This document shows positions 1 to 13,079 of a stretch of DNA of 64,000 bases, one piece after another. Location: the NCBI GenBank assembly GCA_024752435.1, contig CP103029.1:186001-250000 (forward strand). The letters run 5' to 3'. Each line of letters opens with the position of its first letter. Within the stretch, counting starts at the first letter, position 1. The translations under genes were made by a program, and so were the position numbers. The notes beneath the pieces are model-generated. The model was not told the origin of the DNA. It saw nothing but the letters and a program-made list of their open reading frames with translations, and searched no databases. The stretch is from Allantophomopsis cytisporea. Taxonomy: Eukaryota; Ascomycota; Leotiomycetes; Phacidiales; Phacidiaceae.

Positions 1-3000
1 TGTCGGATATGAATGGAACATACACAACTGACCTTGGCCAGTATTTCTATGAAAAGCGACTTGTTCAATAATCCTCGATACACATACGTACTTTATTTGT
101 TTTCTTACATTATTGATCATCACTTCGAAAGCTGGTACTTCTGAGTACTGCAGTTCTACTTCTGGTCTAAAAATAATGAAATTATATAACAGCAGAAAGA
201 AGCTTTGTAGACCAGCTAATCACTTACATTTGCCAAGTAAATTGAGTTAACTACCCTGGACCGAACCACAAAGTCGCACAATGACAACGAGTATGTGAGT
301 TTCGTGTGCTTGTATCGTTGACATCGTAAAAAAGGACTTTACTCCACTCGTATATATTTTAAATTCTCTCTGGAGCCTTCTATAAGAGCTGTGAGCTGCC
401 GTGTCATGGTCAGAAGTAATTGCAAAATAGTTACAACAAACATTAAGCTGGCACGTAACGTTACTTTAGGCATTCTTGAGTTATGTATATTTTCTTGACC
501 TTACACCGTCTCGCTTTCGTATCCAACGAGATCCTTGGTAAGGACAATGCACAGTCCGCACGCCTTGTTGCTCAGAATGTGCCTTTTTGTGCTTTTCTAG
601 CTCCACGAACCCATTCTGAAAATCCTACCGAACAATTGCAACAGCTGATTGCCGACGGTGCAGATGTGGTTGAGGTTATCACTATCAAAGTTCATTGGAT
701 TGTAGAAAACAGAGTGCTCTGAGAACATATTCTAGGCAGGTTAATAGTTTTTGAACTCACCCAATATGAGAATATTGTCTTCCTTAAAGCAGATCATATA
801 TCGTTAAGCCTCTTGATGGAGTTTTCGACGATATAATGTCAAGTGTGCTTCCGAACAAGGACGATAGAACAAATATCAACGAGGACGAATCTCCTCAATC
901 AACTTTATATATGATGGTTGGAAATTGTGGTCTACAGGAACTGCCTCATCATTATACCGCTGAGAGCTGTCGGCGATCTGAATATCGAGTTCCTCATTCT
1001 CCACTCATCCATTGCCTTATATGAATAATACATGCCTGTCACTGCCATCAAAGATAGGTATCCTAGCGGATCACTAAAGTAGGATCTATAGAACAACATT
1101 CACCGTACGAAAAGGAATACTATGGAAGCAAATCAATTCATACTAGACTGCAAATAATGTCTTGTTCAACGATTACAAAGATTGCATCGCGAGCTTTCTT
1201 AAAATATTGGTCACTTGGCGAGACCAACAGTGAATACTTCCTACGATATAACTTCGTCTATATCGTTTGTAAACGGTTTGTTCTACCATCATTAGTCTCT
1301 AGAAATTGCTGCTGGAAAGTCTTTGAAAGTGGACGTACCTGAGCCCCTCCTACCGCGTAATTAGAAGGTCTTTAATGTGAGAAACTTATAAGTGAGAGTC
1401 AACTATTGCTCAAATCTTAACAGATTCTTTATTCTTATTGATAAGCGTCGCTCTAAGTGTGCCTATAAGCTTTTTTTAATACCATAACATGTCTACGATT
1501 CAAGCACTTCTGTTGAATTATCTTAGCATCTATACGTACCTTAATAAGGTAGTCTTCTATTAAGAAGCCGACGTACAACTATGTATTCACTCTTCCCTTG
1601 CTGTTTACAGCCTAAAAACGAAGGATCATAATTGTGATATATGTTATGTTGAAACGCGAATGACCATTTATCAGCTACTCTGATTCTGAAACTCGCACGA
1701 ACAATTCTTATTCTTTGGTTGTTACACAATCGAAGATGTTAGTCTGTATAAAGACATGAAGCATTCAACAGATTATCAGAGATCTGTTGAAATCATTATA
1801 GAATAAATAGAGAGAAAGTGGCAAAGACTTCACAATGAAGCCACTGTAATCGTAGTTGAAACATAGTCTTTTGATAGAGCAAAAGCGAGAAGAGCAAAGA
1901 AAGCATCACCAACCAACAACAAGCCACACCAGCTGCACCAGAAAACCCCCTTGAAGGGATTTTGCTGATTTCACAGTAGTCCTTGGCCCAGACAGGTGAA
2001 TGCATCAAACCCAGCTATATGACCATGGAGAAGTCGAACCCTGGACTCGGCGATTTCAAGAAACCTCACGAATCTGCAAGGCCCGACCTATTCCACCAGG
2101 CCAAGAAGACTTATTGAGTTTCTGCTTGTTCCGATTTATATAGCACATCTGAGATGCCGGATTCTATGTGAGCGCAGAGATATAGCGCTGAGCAGCTCAT
2201 GAAGGAGAGTGAGAAGTTCATATCACTTTTGCAGGATCGCACAAAAACATTACGATTTCATTTCTAACTAGTTTATAGGAGGGCCGCTGGGTTTCAAAAC
2301 ATAGAAACAGTCAATAAGATTCGTTGTTTGCCAGGCTGACAAGGCAACACATTCACTGATGGACTTGAGGATTTATCACGATACTTGGTGGCAGCGAAGC
2401 TGGGTACTGAATTGTTCGAAGAAGAACGGGAGCAGGCTTATACTCTGCAGATATCTAATACCTTGTAGTAGTGCAGTGTATGCCTAGGCGATTTGGTAAC
2501 CAGTAAAAGTGAGAATGACAGTTTCACATACTCACACCTAAGTGATGTCTCTATATTGTCCACATTTGTTGCAGGAGTCATGTCAGGAGACGCGATTGGC
2601 GGGACTTATCTGCATTATACAAGTCTTTCTGAGCGGCAGCACTTATGATTAGTCACTTCTATCATATATATCTTACGTCGTTATGCGCAGTCATGAAGAA
2701 GCAACAATTGAAGCAAGCAAATGATTAAATCAACAGCGCAACATCCCCGAACAACACAGTATTTGTAAATAGACATATGTATGCACACATACAATTTCTT
2801 ATCCGTAAAGTGGCTCCAGCCAAATGGGGTATTTCCAAATTACATTAACTATTCCTTCCCCTTACTGTGAGTCCTAGTAAGTCCTTTATCCAAGTGTTTT
2901 ATAAACTGCTAAGTCCAGTCCAATGATATATATAACCCCAATCCCCACGCCACGCTAAGTCCAACCAGCGAAATAAATCATGCCTACTCCTGTCCAACTC

Positions 3001-3107
3001 CCCGAGAATGCCCTACAGACCCCAGAAATGCCCGAATACCATGTACCCCTGACCTCTTATTCCCCATCGCAAGCACGAGGGTGTCAACCGCAGCAAACGA
3101 CCTAGAT
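1..3107. other. gene-free, AT-rich left flank
   Basis: No reading frame here has convincing protein-like composition or splice-linked continuation. Short open frames (483-722, 836-1024, 1157-1342) show no recognisable domain. The stretch contains one copy of a dispersed repeat (2376-2556) and otherwise looks like degenerate intergenic DNA. The 3' flank of the minus-strand gene at 3108-4733 lies at its right end. Confidence 0.5.
2376..2556 (+). repeat. dispersed repeat family, copy A
   Basis: One of three diverged copies of the same sequence in this window; the others are at 16583-16713 (reverse orientation) and 31666-31837. Shared blocks occur in the same order: TCAC at the start, actgaattg, a GA-rich block ending in gcagg, ctctgcag, taata/cataa, a gcagtg block, a block resembling tgcctaatccg, then agtgaaaat. 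Copies A and B continue to match through a TTTCACA..CTC.CAC..AAGTGA block. No coding capacity is visible. Confidence 0.6.
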
Positions 3108-4733
3108 CTAAGGCGTAATAATATACCCGTCGCCCTCCCCCTCCAAAGCGAGCCGAATAACGCTTCCAGACGCCGTACTCGAGCGCCTAGGACCCATGGG
3201 CATACCAGCACCACTGACACTACCATAACTACCACTCCTCGTCCCCCCATTAGAATTATAACCGCCAGGACTCCAATTACCATAGCCAGTCCAGCCCTTG
3301 CCAGCCCAGCTACCTGCTCTAGTCTCCAGAACAGGCCTCTCCCTCCTCTTCCCAATGAGAAGGCCGCCCGAGTCCGCCCGCTTCTCCATACCCGGCCGCT
3401 CAGCCCTCAACCTATCCGCGAAATCCCCCTTGCCAGAATCGCCAAGCGCCAATCTAGATCTCGATCTCGTCGAAGGGGAGGGCATTGTCCCTTCGCTACC
3501 AACCCAGCTCTTGACACTACCGCCCCCATTCCGACTGCCAAGCTCGCTCCTCGAACTCTGCATGCTACGCATACTGCGCAGACTCCGCCCACTCGCCAAA
3601 CTCCTCGAGTTAAGCGTGACAGGCGTAGATTTGCTGCTCGCATCATCATCGATATCCGTCTCGATGGCACGCATGCGCCTCACGCTCCCCATGTCCGTCA
3701 CGATGGACTCATACGTCGACTCTCCGTCTCCCGCATCCTCATCTCGCTCTCCACCATCGCCGTATTCGTACAGGTCCAGCACATTCTCCGGTAAAGTCAT
3801 GGCCCTCAACACGGCCGCAAAAGCAGCCATTAGCTCCCTGAACTCGCTCTCCGAAAGAGGTCGACCTGTAAATCGGGCGTCCTCGTATCGCTTCAGGAAA
3901 GTCGCTGCAGCAGTGTGGTCGGGTAGAACATTGACGCTTGCTAGATGCGCCATGTAATCTCTCAGCCCGACACCAGGCCCACGCTGAAGGACTAGCACGA
4001 CGCGCATATCGGGCACCGTCGCCGGCGCGGGCTGCGCACTTCCATTCCCGTCGTTGGTGGTCGCATCCGGATCAGGGGGCGCCAGACTCACAGCCTTCGC
4101 CTCAATGAGATGCGGGAGCTCGGCGATGACGGCGGCGTAGTGCAGGTTCGGGAGGTCGGGCGTAAAGGGGGAGGTCCAGCCATTGTGCTGGATGTCGCCC
4201 CAGACTGGGGGTGCATCCGGGCTGCGCACGGGATCGCGGGAGGGCGAGGCGGTGCGGGGTTTTCGAAGGAAGCGGCGCTTCTTCTGAGGGTGCGGCGAGA
4301 GCTCAGACTCTTGTTTCGGGGCCGAGTTCGTGGTGTGACTGATTGCTGTGGCGGCGGTGGTGGAGGGCCGTAGATTTGGGCCCTCCATGTGTGGGCGCGC
4401 ATCCCACGCGATAACCGCGCTGCGCGACAGTGATTCGACGATCATTTTGCGCACGCTGGACTTCACGTCGCCCTTCTCAATGGGGATCCATGTCTTGGGG
4501 ATGGCGGCGAGCACGGAGCGGTTCGTGAAGAGGCGGCTTGTGAGGATGATGATGGCTAGGAAGAGAGTGAGTACGTAGCAACCCGCTATCACGAAGACAT
4601 TATACAGCTGGTGGTTGGATCGTGCTTGACGGATGGAGTCGCCAGGCGTGATGAGGAGCAGCACCAACAGAATTACATTCAGCAGTGTGTAAAGGGTCGT
4701 GTAGAAGATTCGAAAGGCTAAGGGGACCGCCAT
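3108..4733 (-). CDS. DLT1: DLT1-like membrane protein
   Basis: Uninterrupted 541-residue frame. The N-terminus has two hydrophobic segments (about residues 9-29 and 45-66), followed by the strongly conserved stretch RSVLAAIPKTWIPIEKGDV and a basic segment ending RSAVIAWDARP. I recognise this arrangement from fungal proteins annotated as defect-at-low-temperature protein 1; the yeast protein is needed for growth in the cold and its biochemical role is unknown. The middle has a conserved globular-looking part (about 180-320, including HLIEAKAV and LPENVLDLYEYG). The C-terminal 200 residues are Ser/Arg/Gly-rich and probably disordered. The gene is divergent from the MFS transporter 4 kb away. 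Long frames on the opposite strand are codon-bias shadows. Confidence 0.8.
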   Translation of the reverse strand: MAVPLAFRIFYTTLYTLLNVILLVLLLITPGDSIRQARSNHQLYNVFVIAGCYVLTLFLAIIILTSRLFTNRSVLAAIPKTWIPIEKGDVKSSVRKMIVESLSRSAVIAWDARPHMEGPNLRPSTTAATAISHTTNSAPKQESELSPHPQKKRRFLRKPRTASPSRDPVRSPDAPPVWGDIQHNGWTSPFTPDLPNLHYAAVIAELPHLIEAKAVSLAPPDPDATTNDGNGSAQPAPATVPDMRVVLVLQRGPGVGLRDYMAHLASVNVLPDHTAAATFLKRYEDARFTGRPLSESEFRELMAAFAAVLRAMTLPENVLDLYEYGDGGERDEDAGDGESTYESIVTDMGSVRRMRAIETDIDDDASSKSTPVTLNSRSLASGRSLRSMRSMQSSRSELGSRNGGGSVKSWVGSEGTMPSPSTRSRSRLALGDSGKGDFADRLRAERPGMEKRADSGGLLIGKRRERPVLETRAGSWAGKGWTGYGNWSPGGYNSNGGTRSGSYGSVSGAGMPMGPRRSSTASGSVIRLALEGEGDGYIITP

Positions 4734-6487
4734 CGCATCGCCGCTGCCTGCGCTTGGCAGTGGACGCTGAGATTGTGTAGGTGAGGCCGAGAAGTGCGGC
4801 CAAGTTGTGATATCCAGTCAATCAGTAAGGGTGGTCGGCGGGTCTAGTGTCAGGAGTATCGTTGATGAAGAGAGGCTTTGTGAGGGTCTGAGCGAAGAAT
4901 GTCTGTAGTGATCGACAACTTTAGAGACGAGTAGGAATTCTATTCCTCTTCGGGCTCGTCACGGTCGTCGGGTCAAGGCGTGGCACTTTATGCTTCGAGC
5001 ATGGGCGTTTAATGGATTCGGGAGGACGGGTTCAAGTGGATAATGGAGCCCTGGTCGGTCGAGGGGTGTGGGGGCAATGGTGCATAAGAGGTACGAAGAA
5101 GTGAATACAGAACGAAGCTATAGCTAATATTGTGTACCAAGTGTAGAGTTGAGCGTCGAGAGAAAGATAGACGAAGAGATGTTCGAGGCTAGAATATCTT
5201 CCGTGGGGTCTCGTCGTCAACGATAGTCGAGGAGGTTCGGATTCAGTGTCGCATGAGGCTGAAAGACGACCACAACTAAAACCGGACAGGCGATAAAGAT
5301 CAGCCGCTGAATGCAGGTCTGAATTAAAGATCTGTGGTAGTGATAGTGCAGCTGTCGGCGGCGTGGATGAATTGAAGTTGATCGCAATAGCATTCCCATT
5401 GACAAGTAATTTGCCAGAATGATTGGCACTTTCGCCTGGTTGTCAGCCGCGTCAACTCAGCCTTGACGAGCGTTGACGACACCCATGCAACGGCTCCATG
5501 CAACCACTAGTCCGGAAATGGCCATTTATTCCTCCCCTCGCACCACTCCATGTATTTGGACGTTGCCTCTGCCATTTCTTGCACTAGTCAAGTCAATACC
5601 GTGGTAATCCGACGGCATACTCTTGAACTTGTTTCTCATCGCACGCGACCACTTGTGGAATGAGGATGAGTGTCTGCACGCAGGGGAAAATGGTGTCACG
5701 ATTTCGTTTTTGGGGGTAGGAGCATGGACAGTGAGAGACGATTCTGGGGAAAACTAAGTGGATATCAGGCATTCTCGGTCATGGAATGGTACAGCGGGGA
5801 ATGTGGCCGAAGGCGTTGAGATGAGATTGATGTCATCAGATTTATGGGTATGGGGTTTGGGAGCTTGTGTATATTTTGACTTCATGATACCGCTGAGGCT
5901 CAGCAACAAGTGTATGTACACTGTATGCGTGTGAGAAACAATGTCGTCTTTTGGATCAAGTCAAGCGTAGAGTACTTGAGGGTCTACTGATTCAGCATCG
6001 CAGACAAGGTATTCGTCGTCGCTGCATGGGTTCGGGCAAGTGGTGAAAGAGTGGTACCGTATCAATGAAGTCTAGATACTCGTATACAGTTGCGACACGG
6101 CACAGCGAGATAGATAGCGGAAGAATGGGACTGAAGCCTGCCCTTTTGACTTTCATCAGGAACGTTCATGTCCACTCGTGTGCTTATCTCTGCACTACTC
6201 CGTAACACTGAACCAATTACTGGCCATCTGATCTGGTAGAAACAACTGGGGGCATATATCACAGGAGGGCCTAATGGGCACTTTCGTTGTTGTCATGAAC
6301 TCAAGCCTCCATGATAGGTTGTGAGCCACACGATCGCATCGATATGTCTTGATAGAAGTGTTCACCTTGCCCGATATCCAAAAGTAGATAGGGATGATGG
6401 ATAGACACGGAGCACACGACACTTTTGGAATAGAGGCTAAGTGAGTCTTGGTTGAAGGATATTACCAGACAAGCACATACTCCATCG

Positions 6488-6507
6488 ATAATAATAATAA
6501 TAATAAT
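6488..6507. repeat. (ATA)n microsatellite
   Basis: Perfect short ATA trinucleotide run, followed directly by TATATGTATATGTATAT-like sequence. Confidence 0.85.
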
Positions 6508-7416
6508 CATATGTATATGTATATCTATATCCATGCGGAGTATTCTACCATGGTAGTCACCATAAGGGAGACTTTAGAATGTACGCGAGCATAGATTCGT
6601 ACCTAGGGACGATACTCAACTCCTTCCTATACTGATCACAAGCCAGGAATCTGGGACGAAGGTGACAGATAGAAGCGTACCTTAGTCAACACCTGAACTT
6701 ATCCGTCCATAACCCGAATCCTCATTAGACAGGCGCAGAACATAGTCGAGAATGTGCACTTGTCCTATCAGCCTACCTCGGCCAAAGTCAATTCTCCGTG
6801 CCGAAGATCAAGTCAGCATCACCCGAGCAAAAGACGTAACTGCTAAGCATACCGTATGCAGAGTAATTCGACGGGGGTTCTCTCTCGATTGCCATGATAT
6901 GCAGTCACGTCGAGCGCAATACTTTCCTTTCAATATGTGGAGAATATTGTGGTCGAGATCTACTGAGATGATTGCGAGCACGTGGGGCACGTGGGAGGGA
7001 GGACGGATATGATGCGGTGCAAAGGGACAGCTTCTTCATTACTCCGAGCATCTTTGAGCATCTCTGAGCATCTCCGAGCCTCTCAGAGCCAACAGATCTT
7101 TTCAACCCAAGGTCTTCCTAGATGCAGAGATTACTCGATCCATCACATAATGGAAGTGGATGTCTACCTTTTCTTTCCTTCTCCATGGGCAGAGTGGTCA
7201 TGTTTATATGATATTACGTCCACATGGCGTCGGTATCATCCAATGCGAGGCGTGGCTTGGTGCACGATGAGCGGGAGGCCTTTTAAGACGTTGGTAGTGA
7301 ATCTGTGAGTGCCTGGCATCAGTGGCTGATGCCCTTTGCGGATACGGCGGGATTGATGGTGGCTTATCTATACTTGAGTGAGAAGCACATACATACCTGA
7401 GCCACGGTTCTACAGT

Positions 7417-7421
<5 letters not shown>

Positions 7422-7456
<35 letters not shown>

Positions 7457-7466
7457 TATACATATT
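7422..7466. repeat. (TA)n microsatellite
   Basis: An uninterrupted TA dinucleotide run to about 7450, continuing as CATATATATACATAT. It is the longest TA tract in the window. Confidence 0.9.
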
Positions 7467-8702
7467 CCTTGAGAAGGTTACGAGACTGGAATATCGAGTG
7501 TATACATTGGAGCTGGATATGGCATTGGGATTAGATGAATTGGGTTTATTGGATCATTCACAGCTGCTGCACGTGCCCAAGTATGTCTTCATACAATGTT
7601 CGATCAAGTAAGGTACATGGGGTGTATGCGTATTTGCGGCATACTTTCGACGTTACCCTAATTCGCTATTATGTACAAGATATGGTAGTGTGCAATCGGT
7701 GAGTCTTCAATCATCGAATGATGACTACTGTAATATTTGCTTCCACCCAAGCAAATATACTCCATCATCGAAGTTGGTCTTGTGGTGTATGTGAGTATGT
7801 ATGGATGTACTCCGTTTGCAGATGTATATATACAACTATGCAACGTCCTGTGCACACCGAGAAATCCGAATGCGAAATGTCACGAGGATGGAAGTCAGAA
7901 TCCAATGCTGTTTTCCACTCGGGTGTTTAAACGATGCACGAAGCCTCTCTGTCTAAAAGCCCAGTACCGTACTGTCGACAAATATACAAATTCACTCCTT
8001 AACTATAATCTATCAACACGACATCTTGCATATCCAACACTGCTTTCCTCTTCTCTATCCACTTGATCTCAATCTTCGTCCAATGGCATTGATATCATTG
8101 GTCTTGCTGTCATATCAAGCACTGCATCTTGACTCCATGTACGAATACCTCACCTCAGACTGCAGTGCAGCATATTTACCCCACTATCACCTACCGACCG
8201 TACCCTTGTCAACTCCCAAGCTCCGCGACCAAGAGCCAACTTACCTCCCCTTGACACTAAACCCACCGAGGGACCCTTGGCCTGGTCCAACCTCAACCTC
8301 CATGATCTACATGCGCATACACAAACCCTCCCACTCTAAGATAAGCTTCACCAACTTTGGGGTGTGCGAAAGACGAGAGGCTAATCAAATGATATCGTCT
8401 CTCTCTAATCCACTAACGTGGTACGCATGTCTACATGTACCACTGTCTTTATCGTATAATTACAACGCATAATCCGCTCCAGAAACAAAAAAAGTCGAAG
8501 AAGAGTACACCCGATCTCTTCCTTGATACTCTGCCCCTCGCCTTCTCTCGCCGACGTATCACTATAACTCACCCACTACAACTTCGCCTTCATCTTCACT
8601 TTCACCTCGCTCAATTGCGTATCATCCAAGCTCGGTCTGAGATTGACTTCTGATGATCAGTCCACAATCTCTCCAACCCAAATAACGCCCATAGCACCGA
8701 CC

Positions 8703-10676
8703 ATGACGACGCCATCTAGTCCCGTCATGGCCAGTTCGGAAAGTGACAAAAAAGACTTCACCAAAGACCCCGAGAAAGTCAACACATATGACACGGGGCA
8801 CGCTTCAGTCGACACTCCTTCCATAAGAGAAGGTGAAGATGTACTGGGACGTCAAGATCTCGACCCAGCGCTCAATGCCAAGATGCATCTAGTGAACAAC
8901 GTGAGATAAATTCCAACACGCCAACCCACCAGTCCATTTGCCAACGCGCTTCCCATCATCTATGCTGAGATGCCGATGAATTGAACTGACGCCCATATGC
9001 GACAGACCATGGATGAGATAGGCTGGACACCGTATCACTGGAAGCTCTTTGTCTTGAACGGTTTCGGGTATGTCTTTCAAGTGCCTGAAGCTGTGATCTC
9101 AACTGATGCCCCTCCCTAGCTATGCCGTCGATTCCCTCGTTCTCCTGCTCCAATCTATTATCGCCTCTCAAGCTGCCCTCGAGTTCCAACCCGCGTATGC
9201 TCGTGGCCTCACTATCGCCGTCTATGTTGGCATGCTGGTCGGTGCCCTCTTCTGGGGTCTATCCGCCGATGTGATCGGCCGACGCTTCGCTTTCAACACC
9301 TCCCTTTTTGTTTGCAGCACATTTGCAATCGTCGCGGGTGCCGCGCCAAATTGGGGGAGTTTGGGATTCTTCATTGCGCTGACTGGCTTTGGTGGAGGCG
9401 GGAATTTGATTCTTGACACGACGGTTTTCCTGGAGTACTTGCCGAGCAACAAGCAGTGGGTTCTTACATGGCTTGCAAGTTGGTGGGGGCTTGGAGGGAC
9501 GGTTGCAGGTTTGATTGCATGGCCATTGATGTGTAAGTGCTCTTCCCACGCCCTGACCATTTGGTTTTCCGCAGTCTTTCATCAATATCACCCGCCCAAC
9601 CCATACCAACCTCCCACCCCCAAAACTTGAATGCTAACACCCCCAGCCGCCGACTCCCTCAACTGCGCCTCCGCAGAAGTCTGCACTTACGCCAACAACA
9701 AAGGCTGGCGTTACGTAATGTACACGAACGGCGCTCTAGTCTTCATAATGTCCATCCTACGCGTAACAGTGATCCGCCTCCGCGAAACGCCGAAGTACCT
9801 GCTCGGCGAAGGCAAAGACGGCCAACTCGTCGCCGACTTCCAAGCAATGGCGGCGAAATACAACCGGCCGTGTTCCCTAACAGTCGAGCAGCTCGAGGCC
9901 TGCGGCACGATCGCGCAGGGCGCCGCGCACGGCAAGAGCAAGCTCAGCGTGTCCGAATACACGGTGCATTTCCGCGGCCTGTTCGCCAACAGCAAGATCG
10001 GCCGCAGTACCTTGCTCATCTGGCTTTCTTGGACGCTTATAGGCCTCGCATACCCGCTCTTCTACGTCTTTCTTAACTCGTACCTTGCGTCGCGCGGTGC
10101 GCAGTTCGGTGTTACGAGTGATTATATCACTTGGAGGAATTATGCGCTGACGAATATCAGTGGGATTTTTGGGCCGATGCTTGCGGGGCATATGGCGAAT
10201 TATAGACATTTGGGTCGCCGATATACTATGGTTATTGGGGCGTTGGTAACGAGTGAGTCTTCCTTCCTCGGGATACAATGAATCCCATGGCTGGATATGC
10301 CGTGCGGCAATGGGATGTGAAGTGATGTGATGTGTTATACTGACACCTTCAAGTGGCGTTCTTCTTCGGCTACACGCAAATCACCAACCAAGCCCAGAAC
10401 GTGGCCTTCTCGTGCGTCATCGGTTTCTGCTTGAATATCTACTACGGCACTCTGTACGCCTACACCCCTGAAGTCCTGCCCTCTGCGCATCGCGCTACCG
10501 GTAATGGCATCGCTGTGGCGTGTAATCGTATCATGGGGATCATGTCTGCTGTTGTTGCCACGTACGCTAACCCTGATACGCCTGCGCCGTTGTTTATCTG
10601 TGGTGCGTTATATATCGTCATGGCTATTGTTGCCGTTTGCTTTCCGTTTGAGCCGTTTGGGAGGAGGAGTAGTTAG
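8703..10676 (+). CDS. MFS transporter, sugar/SV2-like type
   Basis: Five exons: 8703-8900, 9006-9067, 9120-9532, 9647-10252, 10354-10676; spliced product 533 residues. The start is the first ATG in frame (a TTG at 8643 is in frame but not expected to start). All four introns have GT..AG borders and join in frame. The soluble N-terminal tail runs to about residue 66, then NGFGYAVDSLVLLLQSII opens the first membrane helix. The MFS signature lies in the loop WGLSADVIGRRFAF. Hydrophobic segments fit 12 helices in two halves, and PEVLPSAHRATGNGIA in the C-terminal half resembles the repeated loop of sugar-porter/SVOP-like transporters. Substrate cannot be told from sequence; uptake of a small organic solute across the plasma membrane is the usual role. 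No partner gene is adjacent. Confidence 0.85.
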
Positions 10677-13079
10677 GGGTGGATATATTAAATGGAGAGT
10701 ATGAGAGTGGGACTATGTGTTGAAGATGGTGAGTGTGGATAAGTGCGTGATTGTGATATGCAACGTATTGCTTTGGGCGTGAAAAATTGCAAGTCTGATG
10801 TGAGGTATAAGTCAGGTAGGTTGGGTGCCCTTTGACTAGAAAAGCCCAATTTGCACTCTGTTCTAGCTTCTGGCCAGGAATCCCGGTAGCAAAATGTGTT
10901 GGAAGCTCATGTTTCGCAAATATTATTCCGGTTCAGGCATTATTAGCTCAGCTGGCTTACTGTGATACATCTAGTTCATAGCATAGCGATGATGACGACA
11001 GTAACGATGATAAAAGGAATGCCGATGAGGTAAAAAGACTAAGATAGACGCAAGCTGGAGTTGGACTTACCACAACATATAATAGCCGACACAATATCCT
11101 GCTGCGATTGATGAAGAATTACGCGGGGACTTTTGACTTCTTATATATATACGTATATCCAACGCCTTTCCCGGGACGATATTCCCAACTTTAGAAGTCG
11201 TTACTTTTAATCATACTACATGTATTCTGAGAATTAGGACCTGAAAGTTGCAAGGTGCCGCAAGCGCTGTTCTTCAACGCGGGAGGTCATCGGGTTCACT
11301 ACTGGTTACCCCCGAGAACCTCTTGCAGACGCTAGTTACTATGTATGGTTTGACTTATCTTGAATTGTGCTGAATATGAGAGATTGACTCACTTGAATAG
11401 CAAAGGATGAGAATATAAATATATGTATATATTATCTCGCTCTGCTACAGTGGATAATCACAGATGACTAGTATACCCCATTCCACTGGTATTTGAGTTG
11501 CTGGTTGAAATACTTGCTACTGAACATAGAGTGATGATGATGAGGAAAGTGATAATGACAATCGGAGTGTGTATGGATATGCCTATCGGTAGATTCGAGT
11601 CCACAAATGAGATGGTTGTTCATAATCTGAACAACTTGCAGTCTCCGTGGTTCGCTTTCTAGGTATATATAGACCAAGATAGGTTTGAGCTACTGCAGAA
11701 ATCATTGACTCCTTATCTCTCAGGAATTGGAGTTTCTTCATCTCCATTCATGTACGTATTTCAGATTTTGTACGCAGCTAAAGATCTCTCTCTTTTCCAT
11801 GATGAGTTAATTTCAACACTTCGGTGATCACTTTGAATAACCTGTAAATAATTGGAATTAATTCTCTCACCTATTATTTGCATCTACTTGTTTTTCTGTT
11901 TTCGAAATCAACTTTCCTTATGTTGTGGTTCTGCACGATGGCATTTCCTTGAGTCAGGTAGCAGAGGTGACAGTGTAACGAATAGTACAAATACTTGATT
12001 CCGTCCTTCTTCCGCTCTTGCTTCTTCACGCCTGCGCTGGCAACAAAATTCCTAGAGTTTTGCTGCACTACTATGTGATGTGCAAGATAGAAATTTAAGT
12101 GCGGTGTGTCACGATGATGAGGTTGATGATGTCAAATATTAGGCTGACGGCGAGGCTCTCAGTGATGAGAAGTTTAATAGTAATCTATGTGCAGCATCTT
12201 GGTATATCCAATTTCCATTATTGAAAGGTGTATAATATGTTGTGAGATGTTTGGTTCCCAATGGTCTATAGTACAATATGTATAGAGAGCTCAAGATCCG
12301 GTTTGACATGACATCAGAGAAGCACTTCCATTTCGCTACTGACGACAAGTGTTCATGAGTACCCACTCCTCACCCCTGATCTTTTTGTGGATTAGTAGCA
12401 TACATTCACAGGGTCTTTTTCATTCCTTTGGTAGGACATAATTGATAATCATAGCTAGTGGTCTTTTATGCTTGCTTCAAGCTACAAATTCTTTTGTACC
12501 CTCAGTCGAAATTAGCATTTATCATAAGCAGGGTATGATAAGAAGTTTTGGTTTGTTAGCTAGTGCGGCTAGTTATTGTCACAGAAATACTCCTCCCCCT
12601 CCTCCGCATTGTCAATGCTCCTGTAATAAGCAATGTCTCGTCAGCCGGTGACCTCCATCAGTCGGTGGTGGAGACGACCACGTTCTCGTGAGCCAGGTGA
12701 GACTGCTTATCTAGTACCGAAAACAGCTTTAAATTCTTCGATGGTAGAAATTTTCAACAATGAGTCGGCTGTCAAGGAAGACAGGGTAAAATATCATTTA
12801 CTATTTTATGGACTTGTATCTATACGGTTCAATAGTATCATCTAGGGTAGTCAGACACCTATTCAGGGGGTTCAAGTAATTCTAATGCTCCTTGAGGCGA
12901 AAGAGAAGTATGAGGCTGGTACACTCTGCAGTTTGAGGAGAGGCAGATGAAAAATTTGAATTGGTGAATTTATCACGACATGGTATGAGCTTCATGAGGA
13001 AATTGCAGTGATTTGTGTACTATTACGAAAGACTCTTACGTTACTTCGAAAGATGCACTTAGGAATTCCTTATGAGCGT
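10677..13079. other. gene-free, AT-rich intergenic region
   Basis: Lies between the 3' ends of the convergent transporter and peptidase genes. Only short frames without protein character are present. One 69-residue frame at 12442-12651 begins with TTG rather than ATG. Nothing else is supported. Confidence 0.5.

Larger units (their letters stand above)
4734..8702. other. long divergent intergenic region
   Basis: About 4 kb between the divergent DLT1-like gene and the MFS transporter. It should contain both promoters. I see no convincing exon. It holds simple repeats at 6488-6507 and 7422-7466. The 8.4-8.7 kb part is pyrimidine-rich, as expected for a fungal promoter or 5' UTR in front of the transporter start. 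Confidence 0.5.

Noticed and set aside
3081..3957. Two long plus-strand frames (237 and 219 codons) antisense to the DLT1-like gene
   Set aside because: Low-complexity Ser/Pro/Arg composition opposite a disordered region; shadows of the real frame.
12442..12651. Small Cys-containing peptide with a hydrophobic N-terminus, candidate secreted effector
   Set aside because: The frame starts with TTG, not ATG, and no upstream exon or family similarity is visible.
12930..12960. Possible fourth copy of the dispersed repeat (CACTCTGCAG context)
   Set aside because: Only one block matches and the flanking order of blocks is absent.
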